Notes: generated by a model not told the origin, from the letters alone. 10,014 nucleotides of DNA from Alphaproteobacteria bacterium (GCA_030428405.1 JAUIEH010000060.1:1-10014); one strand, 5' to 3'. Counted from the first letter of the stretch, positions 1 to 6,560 are shown. Numbers and translations are program-made.

Positions 1-1264
1 GCGCGCCTTCGATGAGACGGAATTCGCGCTGATCGATTGCGTAGATCGCTAGTCCCCATTCCGACGTGCCGTCAGAGCGGAAGCGGAAGAGGCCGTCTGC
101 CCCAAAAAAACCGTCCTGATTTTCAATAGCGTCGCGGGTGAGGCCGGCGGCGCCAGCGCGATCGGTGAGATGCGACGTCAGCGCGACGGCGTCATAAGCG
201 AGGCTCGCGAGACGCGAAGGTTCGGCGTTGAACGAGTCCTGAAAATCGTCGTGGAAGGCGTCGATCGCCTCTTCGTCGGGCGCCACATACCAGCCGCCCT
301 GAAGCGCAGGCTCCCGCACAACGCTTTCATCCGCCCAAAGACTTGTTCCGAGGAAGCGGACTTCGCGCGGATCGACATTATTGTAAGCCAAAAGCGGTGC
401 GAGAGAGAGCAGACGCACGCCGCCTTCGGGCAATATCACTGCCGAGGTCGGTCGGCCGTCGCTGCCCGGACCGCCGCCGCCGCGAATGGCGGCTGCGAGT
501 GCGCGTGCAGGATCGCTGAGCGAGGCCGCGCCGGCGCCAGGTGTGAAACTTTCGCTCGCGACCAGCGCTCCGCCCGAGCGGCTGGCTTCGGTCTGCAAAG
601 CGTCGCGTACGCGATAACCATATTCATTCGCCGGGATGAACGCGTAGAAATTCGAAACGCCGTTGCGCGTGGCGTATTCGACAAGCCGCGCGACCTCGGC
701 TTCCGGCGTGATCGACAAGAGATAGGCGCCGCCATTGGCGGCCGCGCGGTCATTCGAGAATGCGATCACGGGCACGCCGGCGGCGGAGGCTTCTTCCGAT
801 GTCGCCGTCACGGCGTTCGCGAAGAGGGGGCCGAGAATGATGTCGGCGCCGTCGCGAATGGCCGCGCGTGCGGCTGCGCGCGCGCCGGCTTCGGTGCCTT
901 CGGTGTCTTTCGGGATCAGGATCAGCCGATCATGGCCGCGCGTGAACAAGGCAAGCTCTGCGGCGTCCAGCATGGAGGCTGCTTCCGCGCGCGCGGCCGC
1001 CGAGCGGGCCGAGAACGGCAAGAGCAGCGCCACGCGCACCAGCGGACGCGCGCTGTCACGCATATGCGGCGGCGTTATCGGCGCGACGTCCGGCGCCTCG
1101 ATATTGGGCGGAATATTGACGACCGGTCCATCCGGACGCGGTCCGGGACCAGGGCGCGTCGGCCCGTCGGAAGCACAGCCGGTGATCACCAGACCGAACA
1201 AAATCGCCGCGCAAAGGGCTATTGGCCCGCGAGCCGCAGCGCGTATGTATTGAATCGCATGCAT
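1..1264 (-). CDS. Penicillin-binding protein activator, LpoA-like lipoprotein (3' end outside window)
   Basis: Reading the minus strand from the ATG at 1264-1262 gives 421 open codons to the window edge, with no stop, so the C-terminus is missing. Residues 1-30 form a lipoprotein signal: a basic start, a hydrophobic stretch (about 14-28) and a lipobox ITGC with Cys30. A Pro/Gly-rich linker follows (about 35-66). From about residue 75 the protein reads as a type I periplasmic-binding-protein fold (VRVALLLPFS, then ADIILGPLFANAV, GVPVIAFSND, and FLGTSLWAD near 304-312), as in the C-terminal domain of LpoA and ABC-type branched-chain amino acid receptors. In the known family, LpoA is an outer-membrane lipoprotein that stimulates the transpeptidase of PBP1A. 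The N-terminal TPR-like domain of E. coli LpoA is absent, as is usual for short alphaproteobacterial members. Its position beside rsmI and yraN supports LpoA rather than an amino acid receptor. A direct effect on a PBP is inferred only. Confidence 0.87.
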   Translation of the reverse strand, partial: MHAIQYIRAAARGPIALCAAILFGLVITGCASDGPTRPGPGPRPDGPVVNIPPNIEAPDVAPITPPHMRDSARPLVRVALLLPFSARSAAARAEAASMLDAAELALFTRGHDRLILIPKDTEGTEAGARAAARAAIRDGADIILGPLFANAVTATSEEASAAGVPVIAFSNDRAAANGGAYLLSITPEAEVARLVEYATRNGVSNFYAFIPANEYGYRVRDALQTEASRSGGALVASESFTPGAGAASLSDPARALAAAIRGGGGPGSDGRPTSAVILPEGGVRLLSLAPLLAYNNVDPREVRFLGTSLWADESVVREPALQGGWYVAPDEEAIDAFHDDFQDSFNAEPSRLASLAYDAVALTSHLTDRAGAAGLTRDAIENQDGFFGADGLFRFRSDGTSEWGLAIYAIDQREFRLIEGA

Positions 1265-1278
1265 CGGAGCCGCCCGTA
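1265..1278. promoter_or_regulatory. 14-base divergent start region between lpoA-like gene and rsmI
   Basis: The two start codons face away from each other with 14 bases between them. The GGAG at 1266-1269 sits 9 bases before the rsmI ATG and is the likely ribosome binding site for rsmI. The minus-strand gene has a GGGCGG-type purine-rich stretch in the same bases. No promoter can fit in the gap, so each gene's promoter must lie inside the other's coding region. Confidence 0.6.
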
Positions 1279-2172
1279 ATGTCGAACGCGCCGCACCCTA
1301 GGCAGGCCCACCGGCCCGTGCAAGCGCTTGCGCCCGGACTCTACATCGTTGCGACGCCCATCGGGAACCTTCGTGACATCACCTTGCGCGCGCTCGACGT
1401 GCTGCAGGCGGCTTCAGCCGTATTCGCCGAAGACTCCCGCATCGCCCGCCGCCTGCTCGACGCGCACGGCGTCAGCCGCAGCGTGGAGACATATCACGAC
1501 CACAATGGCGAAGCGGTGCGGCCGCGCATTCTCGACCGGCTCGCGGCGGGCGAGGCGGTCGCGCTGATCTCTGATGCGGGCACGCCGCTCATTTCCGATC
1601 CGGGGTTTAAGCTTGCGCGCGCAGCCATCGACGCGGGCGCAGATGTCATTCCGGTTCCGGGCGCTTCGGCGTCTCTGGCGGCTTTATGCGGCTCGGGTCT
1701 GGCGAGCGATCGCTTCATGTTCGCAGGTTTTCCGCCAGCCAAATCGGCGGCGCGCAGAACCTGGCTCGCCGAGTTCAGCGACGTCAAAGCCACGCTGATT
1801 TTTTATGAGAGCGGGGCACGGCTTGCGGCCTCGCTTGCGGATACGGCGCAGGCTTTTCCCGGCCGCAGCGGCGTCGTCGCGCGCGAGCTGACCAAAATCT
1901 ATGAAGAATTCCAGCGTGACAGTTTGGACGCGCTCGCCACGCGCTACGCTGAATCTGGACCGCCCAAGGGTGAAATCGTCGTGCTCGTGGCGCCGCCCGC
2001 CGCGAACCGGCGCTGGACCGAAGCCGAAGTGGATGCGGCCCTTCGCGCCGAACGAGGCGGCCGCGCGCTGAAGGAAGCTTCCGCCGACATTGCGTTGCGG
2101 GCGGGCTGGCCCAAACGCGACGTCTATGCGCGCGGTCTCGCCGTCAAGGACGAGGACGCGGGCGCAGATTAG
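1279..2172 (+). CDS. rsmI: 16S rRNA (cytidine(1402)-2'-O)-methyltransferase RsmI
   Basis: The 297-residue product methylates the ribose 2'-OH of C1402 in 16S rRNA, near the ribosomal P site, using S-adenosylmethionine. It belongs to the tetrapyrrole-methylase (SAM methyltransferase) superfamily. Visible family motifs are LYIVATPIGNLRDIT (21-35), EDSR (51-54), LISDAGTPLISDPG (96-109), PVPGASA (125-131), FYESGARL (175-182), RELTKIYEEF (202-211) and GEIVVLV (231-237). The C-terminal part (about 246-290), with GRALKEAS and AGWPKRDVYA, matches the small HTH-like domain common in the family. Length is normal. I chose the ATG at 1279 because a GGAG lies just upstream. An in-frame ATG at 1222 would run into the opposing gene, and a GTG at 1318 would trim the extra N-terminus but still keep the core. 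It may be co-transcribed with yraN, 77 bases downstream. Confidence 0.96.
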   Translation: MSNAPHPRQAHRPVQALAPGLYIVATPIGNLRDITLRALDVLQAASAVFAEDSRIARRLLDAHGVSRSVETYHDHNGEAVRPRILDRLAAGEAVALISDAGTPLISDPGFKLARAAIDAGADVIPVPGASASLAALCGSGLASDRFMFAGFPPAKSAARRTWLAEFSDVKATLIFYESGARLAASLADTAQAFPGRSGVVARELTKIYEEFQRDSLDALATRYAESGPPKGEIVVLVAPPAANRRWTEAEVDAALRAERGGRALKEASADIALRAGWPKRDVYARGLAVKDEDAGAD

Positions 2173-2179
2173 GCTGGTC

Positions 2180-2212
2180 CCGGCGGCGGCCGGCTTGCGC
2201 TTTACGCATTTT
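2180..2212 (+). terminator. Possible weak terminator after rsmI (two small hairpins and a short T run)
   Basis: Seven bases after the rsmI stop, CCGGC (2180-2184) can pair with GCCGG (2189-2193). Next, TGCG (2196-2199) can pair with CGCA (2205-2208), directly followed by TTTT (2209-2212). The stems are only 5 and 4 base pairs, so this would at best attenuate transcription into yraN. Confidence 0.3.
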
Positions 2213-2223
2213 GTACGATAAAT
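2195..2223 (+). promoter_or_regulatory. Candidate promoter for yraN
   Basis: TTGCGC (2195-2200) and ATAAAT (2218-2223) are 17 bases apart, in a locally AT-richer stretch of an otherwise GC-rich window. Match to the sigma-70 consensus is only partial, and it overlaps the weak hairpin of the preceding feature. It would place a transcription start about 20 bases before the yraN start codon. Confidence 0.25.
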
Positions 2224-2238
2224 GTTCGCTTCGTGTTT
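2224..2238 (+). promoter_or_regulatory. Degenerate LexA-like direct repeat before yraN
   Basis: GTTC (2224-2227), seven bases, then GTTT (2235-2238). This differs by one base from the alphaproteobacterial LexA box GTTC-N7-GTTC, and it lies 11 bases before the yraN start codon, directly after the candidate promoter. The perfect form occurs before comM in this same window. Chance is a real alternative because the motif is short. Confidence 0.25.
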
Positions 2239-2239
2239 C

Positions 2240-2244
2240 AGGAG
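2240..2244 (+). promoter_or_regulatory. Ribosome binding site fixing the yraN start
   Basis: AGGAG lies 5 bases before the ATG at 2250 and decides this start over the in-frame TTG at 2211, which has no comparable site. Confidence 0.7.
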
Positions 2245-2249
2245 CGCTG

Positions 2250-2681
2250 ATGACTGCTGCACGCATTTTCACGCCGCGCGCCAAACCGGCCCGCGCGCGC
2301 ACTTATCGCGGCGCCGAGCGCTGGGGCCGTTTCGCTGAAACGCTGGCCGCGCTTTGGCTGAGTGTGAAGGGCTATCGGATCCTCGCGCGCCGCGCGCGCA
2401 CGCCGTCCGGCGAAATCGATCTGATCGCGCGGCGCGGCGACATGGTCGCCATCATCGAGGTCAAAGCGCGCGCCAGTTTCGATCAGGCCGTTCACGCCAT
2501 CACGCCGAGCGCGCGCCGGCGCCTCTTGCGCGCCGCCGCAAGCTGGCGCGGCAAGGTCGGGCTCAGCGATGCGGTCGCAGTGCGTTTTGATGCTGTCTAT
2601 GTCGCGCCATGGTCACGGCCTGTTCACCATATTGACGCATGGAGAGAGGACGAAACGCCAGGCGCCGCCGGGCTGAGATGA
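2250..2681 (+). CDS. yraN: YraN family protein (UPF0102, predicted endonuclease-like fold)
   Basis: The 143-residue product is a member of the YraN/UPF0102 family, which has a restriction-endonuclease-like (PD-(D/E)XK) fold but no firmly established function. The diagnostic pattern is present: GAERWGRFAE (21-30), then KGYRILARRART (40-51), then PSGEIDLIARRGD (52-64), with Asp57 as a likely metal ligand. VAIIEVKARAS (66-76) follows, with Glu70 and Lys72 as the EVK catalytic-type residues, then the family's AITPSARRRL (83-92). All predicted active-site residues are intact. Translation starts at 2250, behind a clean AGGAG. It lies 77 bases after rsmI and 40 before the BON lipoprotein gene, the same order as in many proteobacteria. 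Candidate promoter and LexA-like signals just upstream raise the possibility of separate, DNA-damage-linked expression, but this is an inference from weak motifs. Confidence 0.92.
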   Translation: MTAARIFTPRAKPARARTYRGAERWGRFAETLAALWLSVKGYRILARRARTPSGEIDLIARRGDMVAIIEVKARASFDQAVHAITPSARRRLLRAAASWRGKVGLSDAVAVRFDAVYVAPWSRPVHHIDAWREDETPGAAGLR

Positions 2682-2721
2682 CCGCGCGCGGCGACCCGGT
2701 TTAATCGCTGGAGACGTCGCC

Positions 2722-3576
2722 ATGTCATTCTCGCGCGCAGGGCTGATCCTCAAAACCCTGATCCTCGCCGGTCTCAGCGCAGTCGCTTTGAGCGCTTGCG
2801 CGTCCAGTCCTGGAACGGGGGACGGCTTTGCGCGCGGCCTCGATGACACCAGCGCCAGCATGGCGGTGCGCGCCCGCATGATGCGTTCCTATTTCGATTT
2901 CGACCGCGCCAGCGTGACGGTCGTGGGCGGTCTTGCGCTGCTGACCGGCCGGGTCGCGGACGAAGCGGCGCGCGCAGAAGCCGAGCGCATCGCCTGGAGC
3001 GCGCCCAAAGTGCGCGACGTCGCCAATGAGCTGATCGTCGATGACGGTCCTCGACCGAATTACGGCGTGAACGACCAGTGGCTTTCCGGACAGGTGCGCG
3101 CTCGGCTGATGGCGGACGGCCATGTCCGCAACGCCAGCATCAATGTCGAGACCTATGAGGGCGTGGTCTATCTGCTCGGCCATACGCGTACGGAGGGCGA
3201 AGCCCAGCGGGCCGCGACCAATGCCTCGCTGGTGCCTGGCGTCGCCCGCGTCGTTTCGTTCATTCGCATAGGCTCCGAGCTGGTTCCCGATGCGCGCGCC
3301 GCACACACCGCGCCGCCGGCGCCCGCAGCGCCCGCGCCGAGCCCGGCGCCCGCCGCAACGTCCTACGCCGCGCCGCCGCCCGCGCCCGAGCCTGCGCCAG
3401 CCGCGCCGCCCGCTTCAGCGCCGGCGTCGTCATCCAATCCCGACGACAATTATGTCGTTCCGCCAGCCGAGCCCGCGCCGATGGGCGACGGGCTCGACTG
3501 GTCCTATGAGCCGACGGTGGATGCAGTCGCCAATGGAACGCCTGCGGATCTGACAGGCGAGGGCCCGGGCCGCTAA
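2722..3576 (+). CDS. Double BON-domain outer-membrane lipoprotein, DolP-like, with Pro/Ala-rich tail
   Basis: The 284-residue product has a lipoprotein signal (hydrophobic residues 8-23, lipobox LSAC with Cys26). The residues after Cys (ASSP) contain no Asp at +2, consistent with outer-membrane sorting. Two BON domains follow: about 45-108 (SVTVVGGLALLTGRV, VRDVANELIV) and about 119-184 (ASINVETYEGVVYLLGHT, VPGVARVVSFI). This matches DolP (YraP), which in E. coli binds anionic lipid, gathers at the division site and supports outer-membrane integrity and amidase control. E. coli DolP ends soon after BON2. Here about 100 residues are added: a Pro/Ala tract (193-236) and a less biased end (237-284, with GLDWSYEP). 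The start has GGAG 8 bases upstream. The neighbours rsmI, yraN and the LpoA-like gene are those of yraP in E. coli. DolP function is inferred from domain pattern and context. Confidence 0.85.
   Translation: MSFSRAGLILKTLILAGLSAVALSACASSPGTGDGFARGLDDTSASMAVRARMMRSYFDFDRASVTVVGGLALLTGRVADEAARAEAERIAWSAPKVRDVANELIVDDGPRPNYGVNDQWLSGQVRARLMADGHVRNASINVETYEGVVYLLGHTRTEGEAQRAATNASLVPGVARVVSFIRIGSELVPDARAAHTAPPAPAAPAPSPAPAATSYAAPPPAPEPAPAAPPASAPASSSNPDDNYVVPPAEPAPMGDGLDWSYEPTVDAVANGTPADLTGEGPGR
3298..3429 (+). repeat. Pro/Ala low-complexity tract inside the BON lipoprotein gene
   Basis: Residues 193-236 are almost entirely Pro, Ala and Ser with short PAPA-type and AAPP-type units, encoded by irregular GCG/CCG/GCC codons. 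The DNA is not a strict tandem repeat. Such tracts usually act as extended linkers that span the periplasm or cell wall. Confidence 0.7.
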
Positions 3577-3593
3577 GCCGGGATTGAACCGGC
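3577..3593 (+). terminator. Small hairpin directly after the BON lipoprotein stop codon
   Basis: GCCGG (3577-3581) can pair with CCGGC (3589-3593) across a 7-base loop, starting at the base after the TAA stop. No T run follows, so intrinsic termination is doubtful. Confidence 0.25.
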
Positions 3594-3627
3594 GAAATGT
3601 CGACCGAGCCGACCGCGCCTTTAAATT

Positions 3628-3642
3628 GTTCGTCATTTGTTC
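3628..3642 (+). promoter_or_regulatory. LexA operator (SOS box) upstream of comM
   Basis: A perfect direct repeat GTTC-N7-GTTC is present (3628-3631 and 3639-3642). It extends to TTGTTC repeated with an 11-base period (3626-3631 and 3637-3642), about one helical turn. This is the established LexA box form of alphaproteobacteria, unlike the CTG-N10-CAG box of gammaproteobacteria. It ends 84 bases before the comM start, in the only large gap of the region, next to AT-rich promoter-like DNA. Damage-induced expression of comM is the natural reading. Confidence 0.72.
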
Positions 3643-3671
3643 TTGCACGCTGCGCGTTCGCCCGTTAGCGT
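3643..3671 (+). promoter_or_regulatory. Candidate comM promoter adjoining the LexA box
   Basis: TTGCAC (3643-3648) starts directly after the second GTTC, and TTAGCG/TAGCGT (3665-3671) lies 16-17 bases further. A repressor on the adjacent box would block this -35 element. The -10 match is weak, and TTAAAT at 3621-3626 could be an alternative -10. Confidence 0.3.
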
Positions 3672-3726
3672 CCTTGCGACCGGCGCGTGCATTTGAGCCT
3701 TCGCGCCGCAGGCGCTGGGGGCCGGC

Positions 3727-5283
3727 ATGGTCGCGCGAATTTCCACGGTCGCATTCGAAGGCGCGCAAGCGCGGCTGGTCGACGTCCAGGTGCAGATCGC
3801 CGGCGGCAATGTCGCGTTCTACATTGTCGGCTTGCCGGATAAGGCGGTCGCTGAAAGCCGCGAGCGCGTGCGCGCCGCTTTCGCAGCGATCGGCCTCGCG
3901 CTGCCGTCCAAGCGCGTCGTCGTAAATCTCGCGCCTGCCGACCTTCCCAAAGAGGGCAGTCATTACGACCTGCCAATCGCCCTGGGTCTGATGGCGGCGA
4001 TGGGCGTCGTGCCGAAAGACGCGATCGAGCGCTGCGTGGCCATCGGCGAGCTGGGCCTGGACGGCGCCGTTGCGCGCGTCGCGGGCGCGCTGCCTGCCGC
4101 CATCAAGGCGAATGAAAAGCGCATGTCGCTGATTTGTCCGTCCGAATGCGGCTCGGAAGCGGCCTGGGCGGGCGATGTCGACATTCTCGCGCCAGCTTCG
4201 CTGATGAGCTTCGTCAATCACGTGAAAGGCGTACAAGCGCTGGCGCCGCCGAGCCCTGGGCCGCTCATCGACGGTCCGCCGGCGGCGGATCTCGCCGACG
4301 TCAAAGGCCAGGAACACGCCAAGCGCGCGCTCGAAATCGCAGCCGCCGGCGGACATAACCTCCTGCTTGTCGGCCCGCCCGGCTCGGGCAAGTCAATGCT
4401 GGCCGCCCGCTTGCCGGGCCTCTTGCCGCCGCTCACCGCATCCGAGTTGCTCGAAGTCAGCGCCATTCATTCCGTGGCGGGATTGTTGGAGCGCGGCCGG
4501 CTCACCCGCGCGCGCCCGTTTCGCGCGCCGCATCATTCCGCAAGCATGGCCGCGCTGGTCGGCGGCGGACAGCGCGCTTTGCCTGGCGAGGCCTCGCTCG
4601 CCCATCGCGGCGTATTGTTTCTGGACGAGTTGCCGGAGTTCAATCCGCAGGCGCTCGACAGTCTTCGCCAGCCGCTCGAGACTGGACGGATCACCGTCGC
4701 GCGCGCGGCGCGGCATGTGTCTTATCCTGCACGCGCGCAATTGATCGCGGCGATGAATCCCTGCCGCTGTGGCGGATCGGCTGGCGCGGACGGCGCAGCG
4801 TGCCGGCGCGGGCCGCGTTGTGCGGCCGATTATCAGGCGCGGATATCTGGTCCGCTGCTCGACCGCATCGACCTGCGTCTCGACGTGCCGCCAGTGACGC
4901 CGGCCGATTTGGCGCTGCCGCGCGCAAGCGAAGGCACGGAAGAGGCCGCCGCGCGTGTGGCCGCCGCCCGCGCCATGCAGCAAGAGCGCAATGAAGGCCC
5001 GCTCAACACCGAGCTGGACGGCCCGGCGCTCGACAAGGCCGCGACCCCCGACGAACAGGGCGGCGAATTGCTGGCGCGCGCGAGCACACATTTCGGGCTG
5101 ACCGCGCGCGGCTATCACCGCGTCATTCGCGTGGCGCGCACCATCGCTGATCTCGACGGCTCCGACATTGTCCGCCGCCGCCATGTCGCCGAAGCGCTCA
5201 GTCTCAGACGCGCGCCGCAATCCATGGGCGGGGAGACGGCGCCAGGCGCAGGCCGGGCGGAACGCGTCGCGGAAATGCGCTGA
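3727..5283 (+). CDS. comM: ComM/YifB family AAA+ ATPase (branch-migration helicase, Mg-chelatase-like)
   Basis: The 518-residue product has the full ComM architecture. The N-terminal Lon-protease-like (S16 fold) domain covers about 1-165, with the signature FYIVGLPDKAVAESRERVRA (31-50). The AAA+ domain related to the Mg-chelatase ChlI subunit follows (about 185-385): Walker A GPPGSGKS (216-223), the HHSASMAALVGGG stretch (269-281), Walker B VLFLDE (296-301), and sensor-type AAMNP (341-345). The four Cys at 346, 348, 359 and 365 form the family's likely metal-binding cluster. SGPLLDRIDL (374-383) and a C-terminal helical domain (about 400-495) complete it. Known members form hexamers that drive branch migration of the donor strand during natural transformation. 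They are also widespread in bacteria not known to be competent, so a repair role is possible. The start at 3727 has GGGGG 5 bases upstream. A LexA box in the upstream gap suggests SOS control. Length and motifs are complete. Confidence 0.96.
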   Translation: MVARISTVAFEGAQARLVDVQVQIAGGNVAFYIVGLPDKAVAESRERVRAAFAAIGLALPSKRVVVNLAPADLPKEGSHYDLPIALGLMAAMGVVPKDAIERCVAIGELGLDGAVARVAGALPAAIKANEKRMSLICPSECGSEAAWAGDVDILAPASLMSFVNHVKGVQALAPPSPGPLIDGPPAADLADVKGQEHAKRALEIAAAGGHNLLLVGPPGSGKSMLAARLPGLLPPLTASELLEVSAIHSVAGLLERGRLTRARPFRAPHHSASMAALVGGGQRALPGEASLAHRGVLFLDELPEFNPQALDSLRQPLETGRITVARAARHVSYPARAQLIAAMNPCRCGGSAGADGAACRRGPRCAADYQARISGPLLDRIDLRLDVPPVTPADLALPRASEGTEEAAARVAAARAMQQERNEGPLNTELDGPALDKAATPDEQGGELLARASTHFGLTARGYHRVIRVARTIADLDGSDIVRRRHVAEALSLRRAPQSMGGETAPGAGRAERVAEMR

Positions 5284-5386
5284 TTCATCGCCTTGGCTCT
5301 GGACCTTTCGAACAGGCAGTCTCAGGTCATGGTCGAGCGGACTTGATGGCCGCGCCGAGCAAAAGTGACCTGCAGGAGATTGCGCC

Positions 5387-6436
5387 ATGTCTGACGGCGT
5401 TGCGCCCGAACAGCCGCTCGCTGCGCTGAAAGCCTTGGACCTGGATGCGCTGGAAGCGCGTGCGGCACAGGGCGAGGCCGCCGCGAAATATGAGCTCGGC
5501 GCAAGGCTTCTGATCGCCCGTGAAGCTTCAACGCCGGACGATGCGCGCCGCGGCGCCGCTTTGATCGCCGAGGCGGCGGAGGCTGATGTCGTTCAAGCTG
5601 CGGAAACGGCATCGGTATTGGCCGGCGCCGGCATCGGTCGGGCGCAGGACTGGACGGCGGCGCTTTCCTATCTCGTGCGCGCCGCCGAGCTTGGTTCCGC
5701 ACACGCTCAATCTCAGCTCAAAGTGCTCGCCGCCGGACCGCAGCCCGACGCTTCGCCGCCGACGGGCGATGACTGGGCGGCGATGCAGGCGGGCGTCGAT
5801 CTCAACGCCTGGCTGACGCCGCCGCCAAAACGCGCGCTGCGGGAGGGCCCGCTTTTGCGCGCCGTGGACGGATTTGCGTCGCGTCTCGCGTGCGACTGGC
5901 TGATCGAGCGCAACGCAAAGCGACTGGCGCGCGCCCAGATTTACAGCGCAGACAGCGGCGCCGGCGCGGTCGATGAAGGCCGCACGAACACCGAATGCGA
6001 CCTCGAGATAGAGCATTCCGATTTGATCGTGCTTTTGTTCCGTGAACGCATCGCCGCGCTGACGAAGTTTCCGACGGCGGCGATGGAACTCGCGAAGATC
6101 CTGCATTATTCGCCAGGCGAGACGTTTGGCGAGCATTTCGATTTTCTCGAGCCGGCCAACGCCTCCTTCGCCGAGGAGCTCAATACGCGCGGCCAGCGCA
6201 TCGCGACATTCCTTGTCTATCTCAACGACGATTATGAAGGCGGGGAGACGGATTTTCCGACGATCGGGTTTGCCCATCGAGGCCGGAAAGGCGATGCGTT
6301 CTACTTCGCCAATCTGCATCGCTCGGGTGCGCCGGACCGCGACACGCTGCATGCCGGCAGGCCGCCCACGTCCGGTGAGAAATGGCTGTTTTCGCAATGG
6401 ATAAGGGACCGCGCGCCGGCGCCGGCCGAGGGCTAG
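5387..6436 (+). CDS. Sel1-repeat protein with prolyl-4-hydroxylase-like 2-oxoglutarate/Fe(II) oxygenase domain
   Basis: The 349-residue product is predicted cytoplasmic: no signal peptide or membrane segment is seen. Residues about 25-115 form two to three Sel1-like helical repeats (AAAKYELGARLL, DDARRGAALIAEAAEA, WTAALSYLVRAAELGSAHAQ), a fold used for protein contacts. A linker (116-150) leads to a P4H-type double-stranded beta-helix domain (about 155-342). The iron ligands are His250 and Asp252 in GEHFDF and His322 in TLHAGRP. Lys332 in GEKWLFSQWIRDR is the expected 2-oxoglutarate contact. YLNDDYEGGETDFP (278-291) is a strong P4H-family block. The enzyme should hydroxylate a protein or peptide side chain, probably Pro, with decarboxylation of 2-oxoglutarate; the substrate is unknown and the Sel1 part may select it. 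The start has AGGAG 8 bases upstream. It lies 103 bases after comM, a gap in which I see no clear signal. No partner gene is obvious. Confidence 0.9.
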   Translation: MSDGVAPEQPLAALKALDLDALEARAAQGEAAAKYELGARLLIAREASTPDDARRGAALIAEAAEADVVQAAETASVLAGAGIGRAQDWTAALSYLVRAAELGSAHAQSQLKVLAAGPQPDASPPTGDDWAAMQAGVDLNAWLTPPPKRALREGPLLRAVDGFASRLACDWLIERNAKRLARAQIYSADSGAGAVDEGRTNTECDLEIEHSDLIVLLFRERIAALTKFPTAAMELAKILHYSPGETFGEHFDFLEPANASFAEELNTRGQRIATFLVYLNDDYEGGETDFPTIGFAHRGRKGDAFYFANLHRSGAPDRDTLHAGRPPTSGEKWLFSQWIRDRAPAPAEG

Positions 6437-6440
6437 ACGC

Positions 6441-6514
6441 TCGGCGATTGCGCCGATCCACGTGAAACAGGCGGTCCAAGCCGTTTCAAACCTTCGCAGC
6501 GATCGCGTTTTTTT
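6441..6514 (+). terminator. Hairpin and downstream T run between the oxygenase and kinase genes
   Basis: TCGGCG (6441-6446) pairs with CGCCGA (6451-6456) across a 4-base loop, starting 5 bases after the oxygenase stop, but no T run follows directly. A run of seven T (6508-6514) comes later, after the palindrome GCGATCGC (6499-6506), which is too tight to form a good loop. Neither is a textbook terminator. The rest of the 124-base gap shows no gene. Confidence 0.3.
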
Positions 6515-6560
6515 AAGACCGGCCATGCATTCTGGCGGCTGAGACAGCCGTGAACCGAGC

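Noticed and set aside
1252..1256. GANTC (CcrM methylation) site at the lpoA/rsmI start region, and others such as 5284-5288
   Set aside because: Scattered 5-base motifs are expected by chance. Without genome-wide placement data, no cell-cycle control can be claimed.
1222..1278. In-frame upstream ATG extending RsmI by 19 residues
   Set aside because: The extension would overlap the start of the opposing gene, lacks a good ribosome site and adds no conserved residues. The ATG at 1279 has GGAG upstream.
170..1279. Long plus-strand open frame (369 codons) opposite the lpoA-like gene
   Set aside because: It encodes Arg/Gly/Ala-rich, non-domain sequence typical of the antisense of a high-GC gene, while the minus strand gives a clear lipoprotein with a periplasmic-binding fold.
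2211..2249. Upstream TTG start adding 13 residues to YraN
   Set aside because: A strong AGGAG stands 5 bases before the ATG at 2250, and the extension overlaps promoter-like and operator-like DNA.
3621..3626. TTAA element before comM as a possible CtrA half-site
   Set aside because: No second TTAA occurs at the required 7-base spacing. The sequence is better explained as AT-rich promoter DNA beside the LexA box.
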